Shown here one piece after another: positions 34,258 through 43,660 of a DNA stretch of 64,000 bases (position 1 is the first letter of the stretch; every line of letters starts with the position of its first letter). Origin of the DNA: Cryobacterium roopkundense (GTDB lineage Bacteria; Actinomycetota; Actinomycetes; Actinomycetales; Microbacteriaceae); the NCBI RefSeq assembly GCF_014200405.1, contig NZ_JACHBQ010000001.1, forward strand, positions 2,046,001-2,110,000. Direction: 5' to 3'. The notes below the pieces were generated by a model. The model did not search any database. It had not been told where the DNA came from and was given only the letters and a program-made list of their open reading frames with translations. The position numbers and the translations under genes were made by a program.

Positions 34258-34263
34258 TAGCCT
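34258..34263 (+). promoter_or_regulatory. -10 element for a leaderless FUSC transcript
   Basis: TAGCCT is followed by five bases and the GTG start at 34269. There is no ribosome site. The overlapping GGTTAGCCTA also resembles half of an iron box, but the palindrome is incomplete. Confidence 0.55.
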
Positions 34264-34268
34264 AGAGA

Positions 34269-35306
34269 GTGCGAATTACGACAAACCTGCGGATCTCCCG
34301 GCGGCTACCCTTTCTGCAGACCATCAAGACGTCGGTGGCCGTGGCCCTCGCATGGCTCGCGTCCCAGTTGCTCCTGCCGAGCGACTTGCCGATATTCGCG
34401 GCCATCGCGGCCCTCCTCGTCGTGCAGCCGAGCGTGAACCAGACTCTGGGCCGGGCAATCGAGCGCACGTCGGGGGTCATCGGCGGGGTGATCATCGCGT
34501 CGACCATCGGCTTCTTCCTCGGCCAGTCGAGCTGGGTTGTACTCGCGACCGTCATCGTGAGCATCACGGTCGCGTGGGCCCTGCGGTTGTCTCCGGTGTC
34601 GGCGAGCCAGATCCCGATCAGTGCGATGCTCGTGCTCGCACTCGGCGCCACGACACCGGGCTACGCCCTGGATCGCATCTATGAAACGTTCATCGGCGCG
34701 GGCATCGCCCTCATCATCAACGCGGTCATCGTGCCGCCCGTTCTGATCAGGCCGGCGAGCGAAGCGGTCGGTCTGCTCGCGCGCGAGGTCGCGGAGACTT
34801 TCGACCGAATAGCCCACGCACTGCGCACACCCCAGCGCCCGGCGGACCTGATGGAGCTCATGATCAAAGCGCGCCTGCTTCGACCCATGTTGGAATCCGC
34901 CCACAAGGCAATCCTGCAGGCTGAGGAGAGCCTCATGCTCAACCCTCGCAAGGCGAAGCTTCGCAAGGCCCTCGACGCCGACCACGAAATGACCGAACGG
35001 CTGCCTACTCTCGTGACCCGCGCCATCGGCATGACGCGAGCCCTGCACGATCACTACGATGTGTCGCTACAGTACGAGCCGAGCGTACAGGCTTTCTCAG
35101 AGGAGCTGGCCCGTGCCGCGCACGACCTGCGGCTGTTGGCGCGCGTGGAGGGCGACACCACGGCAGTGCCGGAGGCACCGGCACCTGAGGTGCTCGCCCT
35201 GACTGCGCCCCTGCGCATCGTGACCCCGCACCCCGACCACTGGATCCTGATCGGCTCCCTCATGGAAGACCTTCGCCGTGTGCGCGAGGAGATCGTAGGC
35301 GATTAG
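34269..35306 (+). CDS. FUSC-family (aromatic acid exporter-like) membrane protein
   Basis: 345 residues. About five or six membrane helices in the first 165 residues (SVAVALAWLASQLLL, LPIFAAIAALLVVQPSVNQTLGRAIERTSGVIGGVIIASTIGFFLG, VSASQIPISAMLVLALGA, IGAGIALIINAVIVPPVL) are the FUSC/ArAE core. A long helical cytoplasmic tail follows. The Gln-Pro-Ser and ERT-G-GG sequences are family markers. Such proteins export aromatic acids or are of unknown substrate. Single gene, convergent with the ABC operon 8 bp later. Confidence 0.88.
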   Translation: MRITTNLRISRRLPFLQTIKTSVAVALAWLASQLLLPSDLPIFAAIAALLVVQPSVNQTLGRAIERTSGVIGGVIIASTIGFFLGQSSWVVLATVIVSITVAWALRLSPVSASQIPISAMLVLALGATTPGYALDRIYETFIGAGIALIINAVIVPPVLIRPASEAVGLLAREVAETFDRIAHALRTPQRPADLMELMIKARLLRPMLESAHKAILQAEESLMLNPRKAKLRKALDADHEMTERLPTLVTRAIGMTRALHDHYDVSLQYEPSVQAFSEELARAAHDLRLLARVEGDTTAVPEAPAPEVLALTAPLRIVTPHPDHWILIGSLMEDLRRVREEIVGD

Positions 35307-35313
35307 CCGGGAC

Positions 35314-36075
35314 CTACAGCACCTTGGAAAGAAAGTCCTGGGTGCGAACCTGCTGCGGGTTGCCGAATAGCTGCTCGGGGGTTCCTTCCTCCACGATCAC
35401 GCCGTCGGCCATGAAGATCACACGGTCGGCGACCTCCCGCGCGAAGCCCATCTCATGGGTCACGACAACCATGGTCATGCCTTCACTGGCAAGATCCCGA
35501 ATCACCTGCAGCACCTCTCCCACCATCTCGGGATCGAGGGCACTCGTGGCCTCATCAAACAGCATGATGTCAGGGTTCACGGCGAGCGACCTGGCGATGG
35601 CCACTCGTTGTTTCTGCCCACCCGAGAGCTGCGCGGGGCGCGCCTGGGCCTTGTCGCTGAGTCCGACTCGCTCCAACAGCCGTTCCGCGGTCGCACGAAC
35701 CTCCTGCCGAGTGCCCTTTCGGAGCTCGACGGGGGCGAGCATGATGTTCTGCAATGCGGTCATGTGCGGAAACAGATTGAAGTGCTGGAAGACCATCCCG
35801 ATGTGTTGGCGCACCTCGTTCAGGTTCACGTTCTTGTCCGTCAGGTCGTAGCCATCGACGACCACGGTGCCCGCCGTGATCTCGTCAAGTTTGTTGAGAC
35901 AACGTAGGAAGGTTGACTTACCTGAACCCGAGGGGCCGATGACACAGACCACCTCGCCCTCCGCGATCTCCACGTCGAGTCCCTTGAGTACCTCGTTGGA
36001 GCCAAACGACTTGCGCAGGCCGCTCACTCTGATTTTGCTACTGACACTCGCGGGAGTGGTGGCACTGGTGCTCAT
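35314..36075 (-). CDS. glnQ: Polar amino-acid ABC transporter ATP-binding protein
   Basis: 253 residues. Walker [17 protein letters not shown]-loop [16 protein letters not shown], signature [16 protein letters not shown], Walker [16 protein letters not shown] and the H-loop VVVTHEMGF are all intact. The Asn/Glu-rich [12 protein letters not shown] is typical of glutamine/polar amino-acid importers. It drives uptake through the fused binding-protein/permease encoded just upstream; their ATGA overlap couples translation. The glnQ symbol reflects family resemblance; the transported amino acid is unknown. Confidence 0.93.
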   Translation of the reverse strand: MSTSATTPASVSSKIRVSGLRKSFGSNEVLKGLDVEIAEGEVVCVIGPSGSGKSTFLRCLNKLDEITAGTVVVDGYDLTDKNVNLNEVRQHIGMVFQHFNLFPHMTALQNIMLAPVELRKGTRQEVRATAERLLERVGLSDKAQARPAQLSGGQKQRVAIARSLAVNPDIMLFDEATSALDPEMVGEVLQVIRDLASEGMTMVVVTHEMGFAREVADRVIFMADGVIVEEGTPEQLFGNPQQVRTQDFLSKVL

Positions 36076-37538
36076 TTGTTGAACCTCTTGTCGAGCTTGT
36101 TGGAGAGCGTGGTGAGAAGGGTGATGACCACGAAGTACAGCGCCGCCACGATCAGCAGCGTTTCACCGGTGCGGAAGTTTGCCGCGTAGATCTGCTGGCC
36201 CTGGTACGTGAGTTCGGCAAAGCCGATCACCGCCAAAAGCGAGGTGTCTTTGAGGGTCATCACGAACTGATTGATGAAGGAGGGAGTCATGATTTTCACG
36301 GCTTGCGGCAGCACAATGCGACGCATCGTCGTGATGTAGCCGAGGCCGAGGCTGCGCCCGGCTTCGGTCTGGCCGGGATCGACCGATTGGATGCCGCCGC
36401 GCACGATTTCGGTCATGTAGGCACCGGCATTGAGGCTCAGGGTGAGCACGCCCGCCGTCAACACATCGATCGACTGGCCCGTGAGCTGTGGCAGCCCGAA
36501 GTAGAAGAAGAACGCTTGCACGAGCAGGGGCGTGCCGCGAAAGATGCTCACGTACGTCGTGGCGATGGCCCGCAACACTCTGAAGGGCGACACCTTGAAG
36601 AATCCGAAGACAACACCGAGGACAAGAGCAATCAGGATCGAGAGCCCGGTGGCGAGCAGGGTAAGTCCGAGCCCTTTCATCAGGGCCGGCATGCTGTCGC
36701 TCAACAGACCGAAGAAACCTGTGGTGGAGGCCGACGCCGGCTGTTCCAAGTAGGTGTCCAGAATTCGCTGGTAATCACCGGTGGACTTGAGTTCGGCCAG
36801 CCCCGCATTGAACGCGGCCAGCAGCTCAGCATTCTGCCCCTTGTTGACGGCGAATCCGTACGAGCTGCCCTGTTCCTTCTCCGTCACCGACATCAGGCCG
36901 TTGTTCTGGTTGATGCCATAGGCGAGCACTGGGTAGTCGTCAAAGACGGCCACGGAGTTTCCCGCCTTGACGTCGTCGTACATGGTGGCAGAATCTGCCA
37001 GCGCCTTCACTGCGAAGCCGTACTGGTCCTTGATCGAGTTCGCGAAGGTCTCACCTTCGCTGCCACGCTTCGCGACGACGGTCTCGCCGCGGAGGTCGTC
37101 GTACCCGGTAATCGTGGTGTCACCCTCGGCCACAGCCATCTGCACGCCGGAGTCGAAATACGGGTCAGAGAAATCGAAAATCGCCTGGCGCTCGTCGGTG
37201 ATCGACATTCCGGCAATGACGCCGTCCACCTGGTTGGACTGCAGCGCCTGCAGTGCGGCATCGAACCCCAGAGACTGGATCTCAACGCTGAAACCCTGCT
37301 GAGCGGCGATGTCGCGAATCAGATCCATGTCGATGCCGGTGAGTTCGCCGTCTTCACGGTATTCGAACGGCGCGAAGGTCGTATCCGTGGCGATGACGAA
37401 GGTCTGACCCGCCACATCCGCTCGCGGCGCAACGGCTGCCGCCGCACCTCCGACTCCGACAAACATTGCCAGGACGGCCAACAGGGCCGTCAGTCCAACG
37501 GCAAGCTTCCTCACCGAGAAAGTGTGGAACGTGTGCAC
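36072..37538 (-). CDS. Fused substrate-binding protein and permease of an amino-acid ABC importer
   Basis: 488 residues. A signal peptide or anchor (about 9-35, [25 protein letters not shown]) precedes a binding-protein domain (about 45-265) with [25 protein letters not shown]. The permease domain (about 280-485) has five membrane helices and the EAA-type loop [30 protein letters not shown]. Fusion lets the binding domain stay tethered outside at the pore. The GTG at 37538 has no clear ribosome site. The gene is the first of two, with the ATPase following by overlap. Confidence 0.92.
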   Translation of the reverse strand: MHTFHTFSVRKLAVGLTALLAVLAMFVGVGGAAAAVAPRADVAGQTFVIATDTTFAPFEYREDGELTGIDMDLIRDIAAQQGFSVEIQSLGFDAALQALQSNQVDGVIAGMSITDERQAIFDFSDPYFDSGVQMAVAEGDTTITGYDDLRGETVVAKRGSEGETFANSIKDQYGFAVKALADSATMYDDVKAGNSVAVFDDYPVLAYGINQNNGLMSVTEKEQGSSYGFAVNKGQNAELLAAFNAGLAELKSTGDYQRILDTYLEQPASASTTGFFGLLSDSMPALMKGLGLTLLATGLSILIALVLGVVFGFFKVSPFRVLRAIATTYVSIFRGTPLLVQAFFFYFGLPQLTGQSIDVLTAGVLTLSLNAGAYMTEIVRGGIQSVDPGQTEAGRSLGLGYITTMRRIVLPQAVKIMTPSFINQFVMTLKDTSLLAVIGFAELTYQGQQIYAANFRTGETLLIVAALYFVVITLLTTLSNKLDKRFNK

Positions 37539-37659
37539 AGTCGAATCGATTCTTTTGATGCGGCACCGGCCCGCAGAATTGCGGCCGGGCAGAAGGAAAA
37601 GGGAGTAGACGCCCCCTCCCCGCTCAAAAATCGTACCCCGCGGTGTGGCGGGCGCACAA

Positions 37660-37687
37660 AAGGGGCCCCGCCGAAGCGGAGCCCCTT
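37660..37687 (-). terminator. Terminator of the yceI gene
   Basis: A stem AAGGGGC/GCCCCTT extended by CCGC/GCGG around CGAA, followed on the minus strand by TTTTG. It separates yceI from the ABC operon. Confidence 0.85.
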
Positions 37688-37700
37688 GAGGAAACTGAAG

Positions 37701-38255
37701 TTACGCGTTGAGCGCGGCCTGCAGCTCGAGCGTGATGGTGACCTTGTCGCCGAGCAGCATGCCGCCGGTCTCGAGGGCCGCGTTGTAGGTGAGGCCGAAG
37801 TCTTCGCGGTTCACCTCGGTCTTGGCCGTCGCGCCGAACTTGTAGTTGCCGTAGGGGTCTCCGCCGAAGCCACCGAATTCGAGCTCGAAAGTGGCCGGCT
37901 TCGTGACGCCCTTGATGGTCAGGTTTCCGTCGACGAGGAACTCGCCCTTGACCTCGCGCAGGCCCGTCGACGCGAAGTCGATGGTCGGGTAGGTCTCGGC
38001 GTCGAAGAAGTCGCCGGTGCGCAGGTGGCCGTCGCGGTTTGCTTCGTTGGTGTTGATGGAAACGACCTTGGCGGACGCCGTGACGGTGCTCTCGAGCGGG
38101 TTCTCTCCGGTGACGAATGTCGCGTCGAAGTCGTCGAAGGTTCCCTTGACCTTGCTGATCATGATGTGGCGAATGCTGAATGTGACTGCGCTGTGCGCCT
38201 TGTCGATGGTCCAGGTGCCGGCCTTGTAGCCGGGGATGGTGATGGTGTCGCTCAT
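37701..38255 (-). CDS. YceI-family lipocalin-like protein
   Basis: 184 residues with the YceI pattern: GTWTIDKAHSAVTFSIRHIMISKVKGTFDDFDATFV, SINTNEANRDGHLRTGDFFDAETYPTIDFAST, GNLTIKGVTKPATFELEFGG and REDFGLTYNAALETGGMLLGDKVTITLELQA. The fold is a beta-barrel that binds isoprenoids such as polyprenyl chains; physiological role uncertain. No signal peptide, so it is probably cytoplasmic here. GAGGAG lies six bases before the ATG. Confidence 0.94.
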   Translation of the reverse strand: MSDTITIPGYKAGTWTIDKAHSAVTFSIRHIMISKVKGTFDDFDATFVTGENPLESTVTASAKVVSINTNEANRDGHLRTGDFFDAETYPTIDFASTGLREVKGEFLVDGNLTIKGVTKPATFELEFGGFGGDPYGNYKFGATAKTEVNREDFGLTYNAALETGGMLLGDKVTITLELQAALNA

Positions 38256-38416
38256 GCGTTCTCCTCGAGGTTGTGGGCGCATGATTTGTCGCCCTCGGAT
38301 ACATGCAAGCGCATGGATGGTGCCATTATTCCGAAAAGTCCAAGAATTCATCAAACCGTTCCCTACGATCTCACACCCGACTGGCAATACACTCGGCAGC
38401 GAGAGGGGTGTGGCTC

Positions 38417-39223
38417 GTGAGCATCAACGACATTGCCGGGAACGCGGTCCTGATCGCGGCCGGAGGTCGGAGTATCCTGCTGCAGCTCGCTAATCCCGCC
38501 ATCGGCCACGGCGTCGCCAATCACAGTGATTTCGCCACTCGGCCCCAGGACCGTCTCAACAACACGCTCAGTTTCGTCTACGCGATAGTTTTCGGCACCC
38601 CGGAGGAGGCGGCTGTGGCGACGCGTCGGGTGAATCACGCCCATGTGCCCGTGCATTCTCTCGGCACCGACACAACTCCCGCTTACAACGCGTTCACCCC
38701 GCAACTCCAGCTCTGGGTCGCAGCCACCCTGTACGACTCCGCCGTGCTGATGCACGAGCTGGTTTACGGTCCGCTGAGCGATGAGCTGGCAGATGAGTTT
38801 TATGACGAGTACCGCAAGCTGGGGGCCGCCCTGCAGGTGCCGGTCGCTCTGTGGCCCCCGACCCGGGCTGCATTCCGCGTGTATTGGAACGACAGCCTGG
38901 CTGCCCTGACAACGGATGCCGCCACCCGGGCCGTCGCCCACGAGCTGCTGCACACGCGGAAGGCCCCGCTCTGGATGCGCGCCGGGCTTCCCCTCGGTCG
39001 CCTCATGACGGCCGGGCTCCTGCCCGAGAGTGTGCGCGAGCTGTTCGACCTGCCGTGGTCGCCGACACGGCAGGTTCGCTTCGATCGGGTGCTGCGCCTG
39101 ACGCGCGCGCTGTATCCCGCCCTCCCCCGAGGCATCCGTCACTGGCCCAAAAATCACTACCTGCGTACCCTGCGAGAGTCCATGCGCACCGCGGGCGTCC
39201 CTGCACTCGGGCGCGCTCGCTAG
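38417..39223 (+). CDS. MpaB-like oxygenase (DUF2236) family protein
   Basis: 268 residues. Family segments include AGGRSILLQLANPAIGHGVANHSDF, RLNNTLSFVYAIVFGTPEEAAVATRRVNHAHVPV, FTPQLQLWVAATLYDSAVLMHELVYGPLS and LGAALQVPVALWPPTRAAFRVYW. MpaB-like proteins include a haem-dependent rubber oxygenase (Lcp) branch; the His in the central helices may bind haem, but this protein's substrate is unknown. The GTG at 38417 follows AGAGGGGTG; another GTG at 38408 is in frame. Divergent from yceI. Confidence 0.85.
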   Translation: MSINDIAGNAVLIAAGGRSILLQLANPAIGHGVANHSDFATRPQDRLNNTLSFVYAIVFGTPEEAAVATRRVNHAHVPVHSLGTDTTPAYNAFTPQLQLWVAATLYDSAVLMHELVYGPLSDELADEFYDEYRKLGAALQVPVALWPPTRAAFRVYWNDSLAALTTDAATRAVAHELLHTRKAPLWMRAGLPLGRLMTAGLLPESVRELFDLPWSPTRQVRFDRVLRLTRALYPALPRGIRHWPKNHYLRTLRESMRTAGVPALGRAR

Positions 39224-39253
39224 ACTGGCGCTCTCTCAACACCGAGGTTTTCA

Positions 39254-39748
39254 ATGACGCAACATTCGGCTTCCGACGCCCCCTCCGATCTCGACAGCAT
39301 CGACCGGCAAATCATTGCCGAGCTCAGCCGCGACGCGCGGCTCTCGATGCGTGCTCTCGCCGTGCAGGTGCACATCTCACGGACCGCTGCCCACACGCGG
39401 GTGCACAGGCTCGTGACCCGGGGCGTGATCACGGGTTTCGGTGCCCAAACCGATCGCAAGTCCCTCGGCCTGCACGTGTCAGCACTCGTGGTGGTGAAGA
39501 TCGGCGATGTGTCCTGGGGCGATATCGCAGCTCGACTCGCGGCGCTCCCCTACGTGGAGAAGGCACAGGCCGTGAGTGGAGACATCGATATCATCCTCAC
39601 TGTCAACGCGCCGTCGCACGAGCTGCTCAGCCAGGCCATCCTGCGGGATATCCACAGCATGCCCGGTGTGGTTTCAACCAGGTCGCACCTGATCCTCGAA
39701 GAAATATCCGGCCATATGCCCGGAACCGTCCCGGACGTTTGGCGATAA
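39254..39748 (+). CDS. Lrp/AsnC-family transcription regulator
   Basis: 164 residues: an N-terminal winged helix-turn-helix (about 15-65, DSIDRQIIAELSRDARLSMRALAVQVHISRTAAHTRVHRLVTRGVITGF) and a C-terminal ligand-binding (RAM) domain (LHVSALVVVKIGDVSW, VEKAQAVSGDIDIILTVNAPS). Lrp regulators of this type, called BkdR, control branched-chain 2-oxoacid dehydrogenase operons, and such an operon follows 111 bp later. That target is inferred from position. TAGACT at 39221-39226 may be its -10. Confidence 0.93.
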   Translation: MTQHSASDAPSDLDSIDRQIIAELSRDARLSMRALAVQVHISRTAAHTRVHRLVTRGVITGFGAQTDRKSLGLHVSALVVVKIGDVSWGDIAARLAALPYVEKAQAVSGDIDIILTVNAPSHELLSQAILRDIHSMPGVVSTRSHLILEEISGHMPGTVPDVWR

Positions 39749-39859
39749 AACAGTCGTAATTACTTTCCGTATGGCAGTGCTTCGACGTGCTTTTTGCCAA
39801 TCGTTCACTTCTGTTCTGACGATGCTTCCCTCGGAGGGAACAGGGCGCACCATTGCGTC

Positions 39860-40981
39860 ATGAGCCTCAATGTCGAGAGCACGCGGATCCCCACCGTGCT
39901 GGCACCCCCACCCCTCCGGTTGATCGATGACGCCGGCCATGCAGTCGATGACAGCCAGACCGGCGGCTTCGAACTGCCCTCCCACGAAACGCTGCTGAGC
40001 CTCTACCGGCAGATGGTCATCGCCCGCCGATTCGACGTGCAGGTCACCGCGCTCACCCGTCAAGGACGTCTCGCCACGTACCCCTCCGCGCTGGGCCAGG
40101 AGGCCTGCGAGATCGCGGCAGTGGCGTGCCTCGACGGCGGCGATTGGCTGTTCCCCACCTACCGGGACAGCATTGCCCTACTGACGCGGGGTGTGAAGCC
40201 GGAAAACATCCTCGCTTCCTTCCGTGGCGATTGGCACAGCGGCTATGACTACCACGAGCACCGCATCGCGCCCCAAGCCACCCCGCTCGCCACGCAGGCT
40301 CTGCATGCCGTGGGGTTAGCCACTGCTGCGAAGCTCAAGCGTGACAGCACAGTGGCGCTCACCCTTCTCGGCGACGGCGCCACGAGCGAGGGCGACGCGC
40401 ACGAGGCGTTCAACTTCGCCGCTGTCTGGCAGGCACCCGTCGTTTTCCTGGTGCAGAACAACCAGTTCGCGATCAGCGTTCCCCTCGACAAGCAGATGGC
40501 GTGCCGCACCATCGCCGACAAGGCGATCGGCTACGGTATGCCTGGCTACTTCGTAGACGGCAACGACGTGGCCGCGATGTTCGCGGTGACCTCCGCGGCG
40601 GTCGACCATGCCCGCTCTGGCAAGGGGCCCACGTTGATCGAGGGCCTCACCTACCGCATCGAGGCGCACACCAACTCGGACGACCCGAGCCGGTACCGGA
40701 ACGCCGCCGACGTCGACGTGTGGCGCGGCCGCGACCCGATCGAACGCCTCGAGAAATTCCTCGTCTCGGAGGGAGCACTCTCGGAGGCCGACCGTGCCTC
40801 CATCACCGAGGAGGCCGAAGACGTGGCCGCGGCCACTCGCGCGTGCATGACCGTCAAGGCCGTGGTCGACCCCCTCGAACTCTTCGACCATGTGTATGCG
40901 AACCCCCGCCCGGCCCTGGCCGAACAGCGGGCTGCCCTCGCCGAGGAATTAGCAGACGACGAGATGAGCGCTGAACGATGA
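39860..40981 (+). CDS. 2-oxoacid dehydrogenase E1 alpha subunit
   Basis: 373 residues. The thiamine diphosphate motif is GDGATSEGDAHEAFNFAAVWQAPVVFLVQNN. Other signatures are YRQMVIARRFDVQVTALTRQGRLATYPSALGQEAC, YRDSIALLTRGV and YRIEAHTNSDDPSRYR. Sequence style and the Lrp neighbour favour the branched-chain 2-oxoacid dehydrogenase complex, but a pyruvate dehydrogenase of the E1alpha/E1beta type is not excluded. The ATG at 39860 is set by family similarity and lacks a good ribosome site; its stop overlaps the E1 beta start by 4 bp. Confidence 0.92.
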   Translation: MSLNVESTRIPTVLAPPPLRLIDDAGHAVDDSQTGGFELPSHETLLSLYRQMVIARRFDVQVTALTRQGRLATYPSALGQEACEIAAVACLDGGDWLFPTYRDSIALLTRGVKPENILASFRGDWHSGYDYHEHRIAPQATPLATQALHAVGLATAAKLKRDSTVALTLLGDGATSEGDAHEAFNFAAVWQAPVVFLVQNNQFAISVPLDKQMACRTIADKAIGYGMPGYFVDGNDVAAMFAVTSAAVDHARSGKGPTLIEGLTYRIEAHTNSDDPSRYRNAADVDVWRGRDPIERLEKFLVSEGALSEADRASITEEAEDVAAATRACMTVKAVVDPLELFDHVYANPRPALAEQRAALAEELADDEMSAER

Positions 40982-41988
40982 CCACACTGATACCCGGAAT
41001 GGCCACCCGTACGCCGGAAACTCTCACCATGGCATCCGCCCTCAACGCCGCCATTCGTGACGCCATGGTGGAGGACCCCACCGTGGTGCTCTTCGGCGAA
41101 GACGTGGGTCCCCTCGGCGGAGTCTTTCGCGTGACCGACGGACTCTACGCCGAGTTCGGCGAAACCCGAGTGAGCGATTCGCCGCTCGCCGAGTCCGGAA
41201 TCGTGGGCACCGCCATCGGCATGGCCATGTACGGCATGCGGCCCGTCGTCGAAATGCAATTCGACGCCTTCAGCTATCCGGCCTTTCAGCAGATCGTTTC
41301 GCATGTGGCGAAGATGCGTAACCGCACGCGAGGCAAGATACAGCTCCCGATCGTGATCCGCATCCCTTATGCGGGAGATATTGGCGGCGTCGAGCACCAC
41401 TCCGACTCGTCAGAGGCCTATTGGACCTCGACTCCGGGCCTCACTGTCGTCTCCCCTTCGAACCCCGCCGACGCGTACTCCATGCTTCGCGAGGCCATCG
41501 CGAGCGATGACCCTGTGATCTTCATGGAGCCCAAGAGCCGGTACTGGAGCAAGGCCGAGCTCAGTCTGCCGGTGCAGACCGCTCCGATGACGAGCGCCGT
41601 CGTGGCGCGGGACGGCACCGATGTGACCCTGCTCGCCTACGGCCCTACAGTGAAAACGGCTCTCGCCACTGCCGTCCTCGGTGCCGCCGAGGGGCTGTCG
41701 ATCGAGGTCATCGACCTGCGCAGCCTCTCCCCTTTCGACGATGCCACCGTGAGCGCGTCGCTCCGCAAGACCGGTCGCGTTGCCGTCGTTCACGAGGCCG
41801 CCCAGTTCGGCGGTTACGGCGCCGAAGTGGCCGCGAGACTCACCGAACGCAATTTCTTTTATCTGGCGGCGCCGATCCTGCGCATTACGGGATTCGACAT
41901 CCCCTATCCCTCGCCCAAGCTCGAGGAGTATTTCCTGCCGACGCCCGACCGAATTCTGGCTGCGATCTCTCGCTGGGAGTGGAACTGA
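40978..41988 (+). CDS. 2-oxoacid dehydrogenase E1 beta subunit
   Basis: 336 residues. Typical sequences are MASALNAAIRDAMVEDPTVVLFGEDVGPLGGVFRVTDGL, SPLAESGIVGTAIGMAMYGMRPVVEMQFDAF, AGDIGGVEHHSDSSEAYW and EVIDLRSLSPFDDATV. It completes the E1 heterotetramer that decarboxylates the 2-oxoacid and passes the acyl group to the E2 lipoyl arm. The ATG overlaps the E1 alpha stop (ATGA), and the stop shares one base with the E2 start (TGATG). Confidence 0.95.
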   Translation: MTTLIPGMATRTPETLTMASALNAAIRDAMVEDPTVVLFGEDVGPLGGVFRVTDGLYAEFGETRVSDSPLAESGIVGTAIGMAMYGMRPVVEMQFDAFSYPAFQQIVSHVAKMRNRTRGKIQLPIVIRIPYAGDIGGVEHHSDSSEAYWTSTPGLTVVSPSNPADAYSMLREAIASDDPVIFMEPKSRYWSKAELSLPVQTAPMTSAVVARDGTDVTLLAYGPTVKTALATAVLGAAEGLSIEVIDLRSLSPFDDATVSASLRKTGRVAVVHEAAQFGGYGAEVAARLTERNFFYLAAPILRITGFDIPYPSPKLEEYFLPTPDRILAAISRWEWN

Positions 41989-43430
41989 TGCACAACGACT
42001 TTCTGCTGCCCGACCTCGGCGAAGGGCTCACCGAGGCCGAAATCGTCTCCTGGCTCGTGGCCCCCGGCGACACGATCCGCATCGACCAGCCCGTCGTCGA
42101 GGTGGAATCGGCCAAGTCCGTCGTGGAGTTGCCATCGCCGTTCGGTGGCATCGTCGAGAAGGTCTTCGGAGAGCCCGGCCAGACCATTCATGCCGGGCAG
42201 GTGCTGCTGACAGTATCGGATTCTGCCGAGAGCACCTCGACCGCTGCGCGCAGACCCGAAGCGGATGCCGCGGTGCCGGTCGACCCCGGAGAGAACACGG
42301 ATACCACCGAATCCACGGAAACATCAGGGGCCGTGCTGATCGGCTACGGCACCACTGTGAGCACCCGGCCCGCCCGCAGGCCGCAGGTGGGCCGTTTCGG
42401 GTCACAGGCCGAGAGTCCAGTGACGGCGCCCCCGGCGCCGGCGATGACCGTGACGGCGGTACCGGCGGCGGTACCGGCGGCGGTACCTATTGCAGCGCCC
42501 TCCGATGCACCGTCACCGATCAGGCGCTCCCCTGTCGTGTCACCGCTGGTGCGCAGGCTCGCGCGGGAAAACGGTTTTGACGCGAGCCAGCTTCGTGGGA
42601 GCGGACGTGACGGGCTCGTCGTACGGGCCGACGTGGAAACCCGCGTGCGCGAGCTGAGCCCACAGACCATCCCGGTGCCCCCACCCACCACGGCCACTCT
42701 CGGTTCCGTCCCCGTGGCGATATCCGCTGGCGCTGCGGTGGAGAACGTGCGAATTCCCATCACCGGGCTGCGCAAGGTCGTGGCTCACCGGTTGGCCACC
42801 TCCCGCCGAGAGATTCCCGAAGCAACTATCTGGCTCGATGTCGACGCGACAGAGCTGTTTGTCGCTCGCGACCGACTGCTGACCGCGACTGGTGAGCGTT
42901 TCAGCGTCACCGCCCTCATCGCACGGTTCGTGCTGGCGGGCCTGCGACGTTATCCCCTGTTAAACTCCTCGGTCGACACGGCGAGCCAGGAGATTCTGCA
43001 GCACGGAGCGATAAACCTGGGAATTGCCGCACAGACCTCGCGCGGGCTCATGGTCCCCGTTGTGCACGGCGCTCACGCGATGACCACGCGGCAGTTGCGG
43101 GATTCTATTGCCGACCTCGTCGTTCATGCCGCAGACGGCACATTCGCCCCGGCGTCGCTTGCCGGCGGCACGTTCACGCTGAACAATTTCGGTGCCCTCG
43201 GCGTCGACGGGTCCGCTGCCATCATCAACCACCCCGAGGCCGCAATTCTCGGCATCGGGCGCATGATCGAGCGCCCGTGGGTCGTGAATCACGAGCTTGC
43301 CGTGCGCACGGTCGTGGAACTGTCGATGGTCTTCGACCATCGAGTCTGCGACGGCGGGACCGCGGCAGGGTTCCTCACCTTTGTGGCCCAATGCATCGAG
43401 AATCCCGTGGCACTCCTGGCAGAAGTCTGA
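41988..43430 (+). CDS. 2-oxoacid dehydrogenase E2 (dihydrolipoyl acyltransferase)
   Basis: 480 residues with three regions. A lipoyl domain (1-80) has the lipoyl Lys at about residue 43 (VEVESAKSVVELPSP). A peripheral-subunit-binding domain lies at about 180-220 (SPLVRRLARENGFDASQLRGSGRDGLVVRADVE). The catalytic domain (about 245-480) has the acyltransferase His in MVFDHRVCDGGTAAGFL. An Ala-Pro-Val repetitive linker joins the first two. No E3 gene follows. TGATG coupling with E1 beta. Confidence 0.95.
   Translation: MHNDFLLPDLGEGLTEAEIVSWLVAPGDTIRIDQPVVEVESAKSVVELPSPFGGIVEKVFGEPGQTIHAGQVLLTVSDSAESTSTAARRPEADAAVPVDPGENTDTTESTETSGAVLIGYGTTVSTRPARRPQVGRFGSQAESPVTAPPAPAMTVTAVPAAVPAAVPIAAPSDAPSPIRRSPVVSPLVRRLARENGFDASQLRGSGRDGLVVRADVETRVRELSPQTIPVPPPTTATLGSVPVAISAGAAVENVRIPITGLRKVVAHRLATSRREIPEATIWLDVDATELFVARDRLLTATGERFSVTALIARFVLAGLRRYPLLNSSVDTASQEILQHGAINLGIAAQTSRGLMVPVVHGAHAMTTRQLRDSIADLVVHAADGTFAPASLAGGTFTLNNFGALGVDGSAAIINHPEAAILGIGRMIERPWVVNHELAVRTVVELSMVFDHRVCDGGTAAGFLTFVAQCIENPVALLAEV
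42456..42487 (+). repeat. In-frame 12-bp repeats in the E2 linker
   Basis: GCGGTACCGGCG occurs twice plus a partial third copy, encoding AVPA units in the flexible interdomain linker. Confidence 0.85.
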
Positions 43431-43514
43431 CCCGCCGGAGTCGGCGTCGGAATCGCAGGTTAACCTGCGATTCCGACGCACCCCGGCCCATGGATTCGTG
43501 ACTGATCAACAGTA

Positions 43515-43544
43515 TTGACACCCCTCGTTAAGGTGACATATATT
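43515..43544 (+). promoter_or_regulatory. Strong SigA-type promoter for the uORF/sigma2-like gene
   Basis: TTGACA at 43515-43520, an 18-base spacer and TATATT at 43539-43544. This is closer to consensus than other promoters seen in the window. It predicts a start site near 43551 and a leader of about 50 bases before the small ORF. Confidence 0.65.
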
Positions 43545-43600
43545 CAATGTGTTACCCCGGACCCTGGTAGCGCGTCCACTCACCACAGCCAGGGAGTGCC

Positions 43601-43660
43601 ATGTCCAGTACCATCAGCGCCCCCAGTCTCGTCAGAGACCCGACCGGGATCACGCCGTGA
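43601..43660 (+). CDS. 19-codon upstream ORF
   Basis: ATG at 43601 with AGGGAG six bases upstream encodes MSSTISAPSLVRDPTGITP. Its TGA (43658-43660) overlaps the GTG start of the next gene in a GTGA. The placement suggests translational coupling or a leader peptide. Too short for a family assignment; expression is not shown. Confidence 0.5.
   Translation: MSSTISAPSLVRDPTGITP

Noticed and set aside
34251..34264. Iron box upstream of the FUSC gene
   Set aside because: GGTTAGCCTA matches only half of the palindrome; the same bases are better read as a leaderless -10 (TAGCCT).
36303..38420. 705-codon frame antisense to the ABC fusion and yceI genes
   Set aside because: It runs across two real genes and the terminator between them, and the protein is Arg/Gly/Glu-rich without any recognisable domain.
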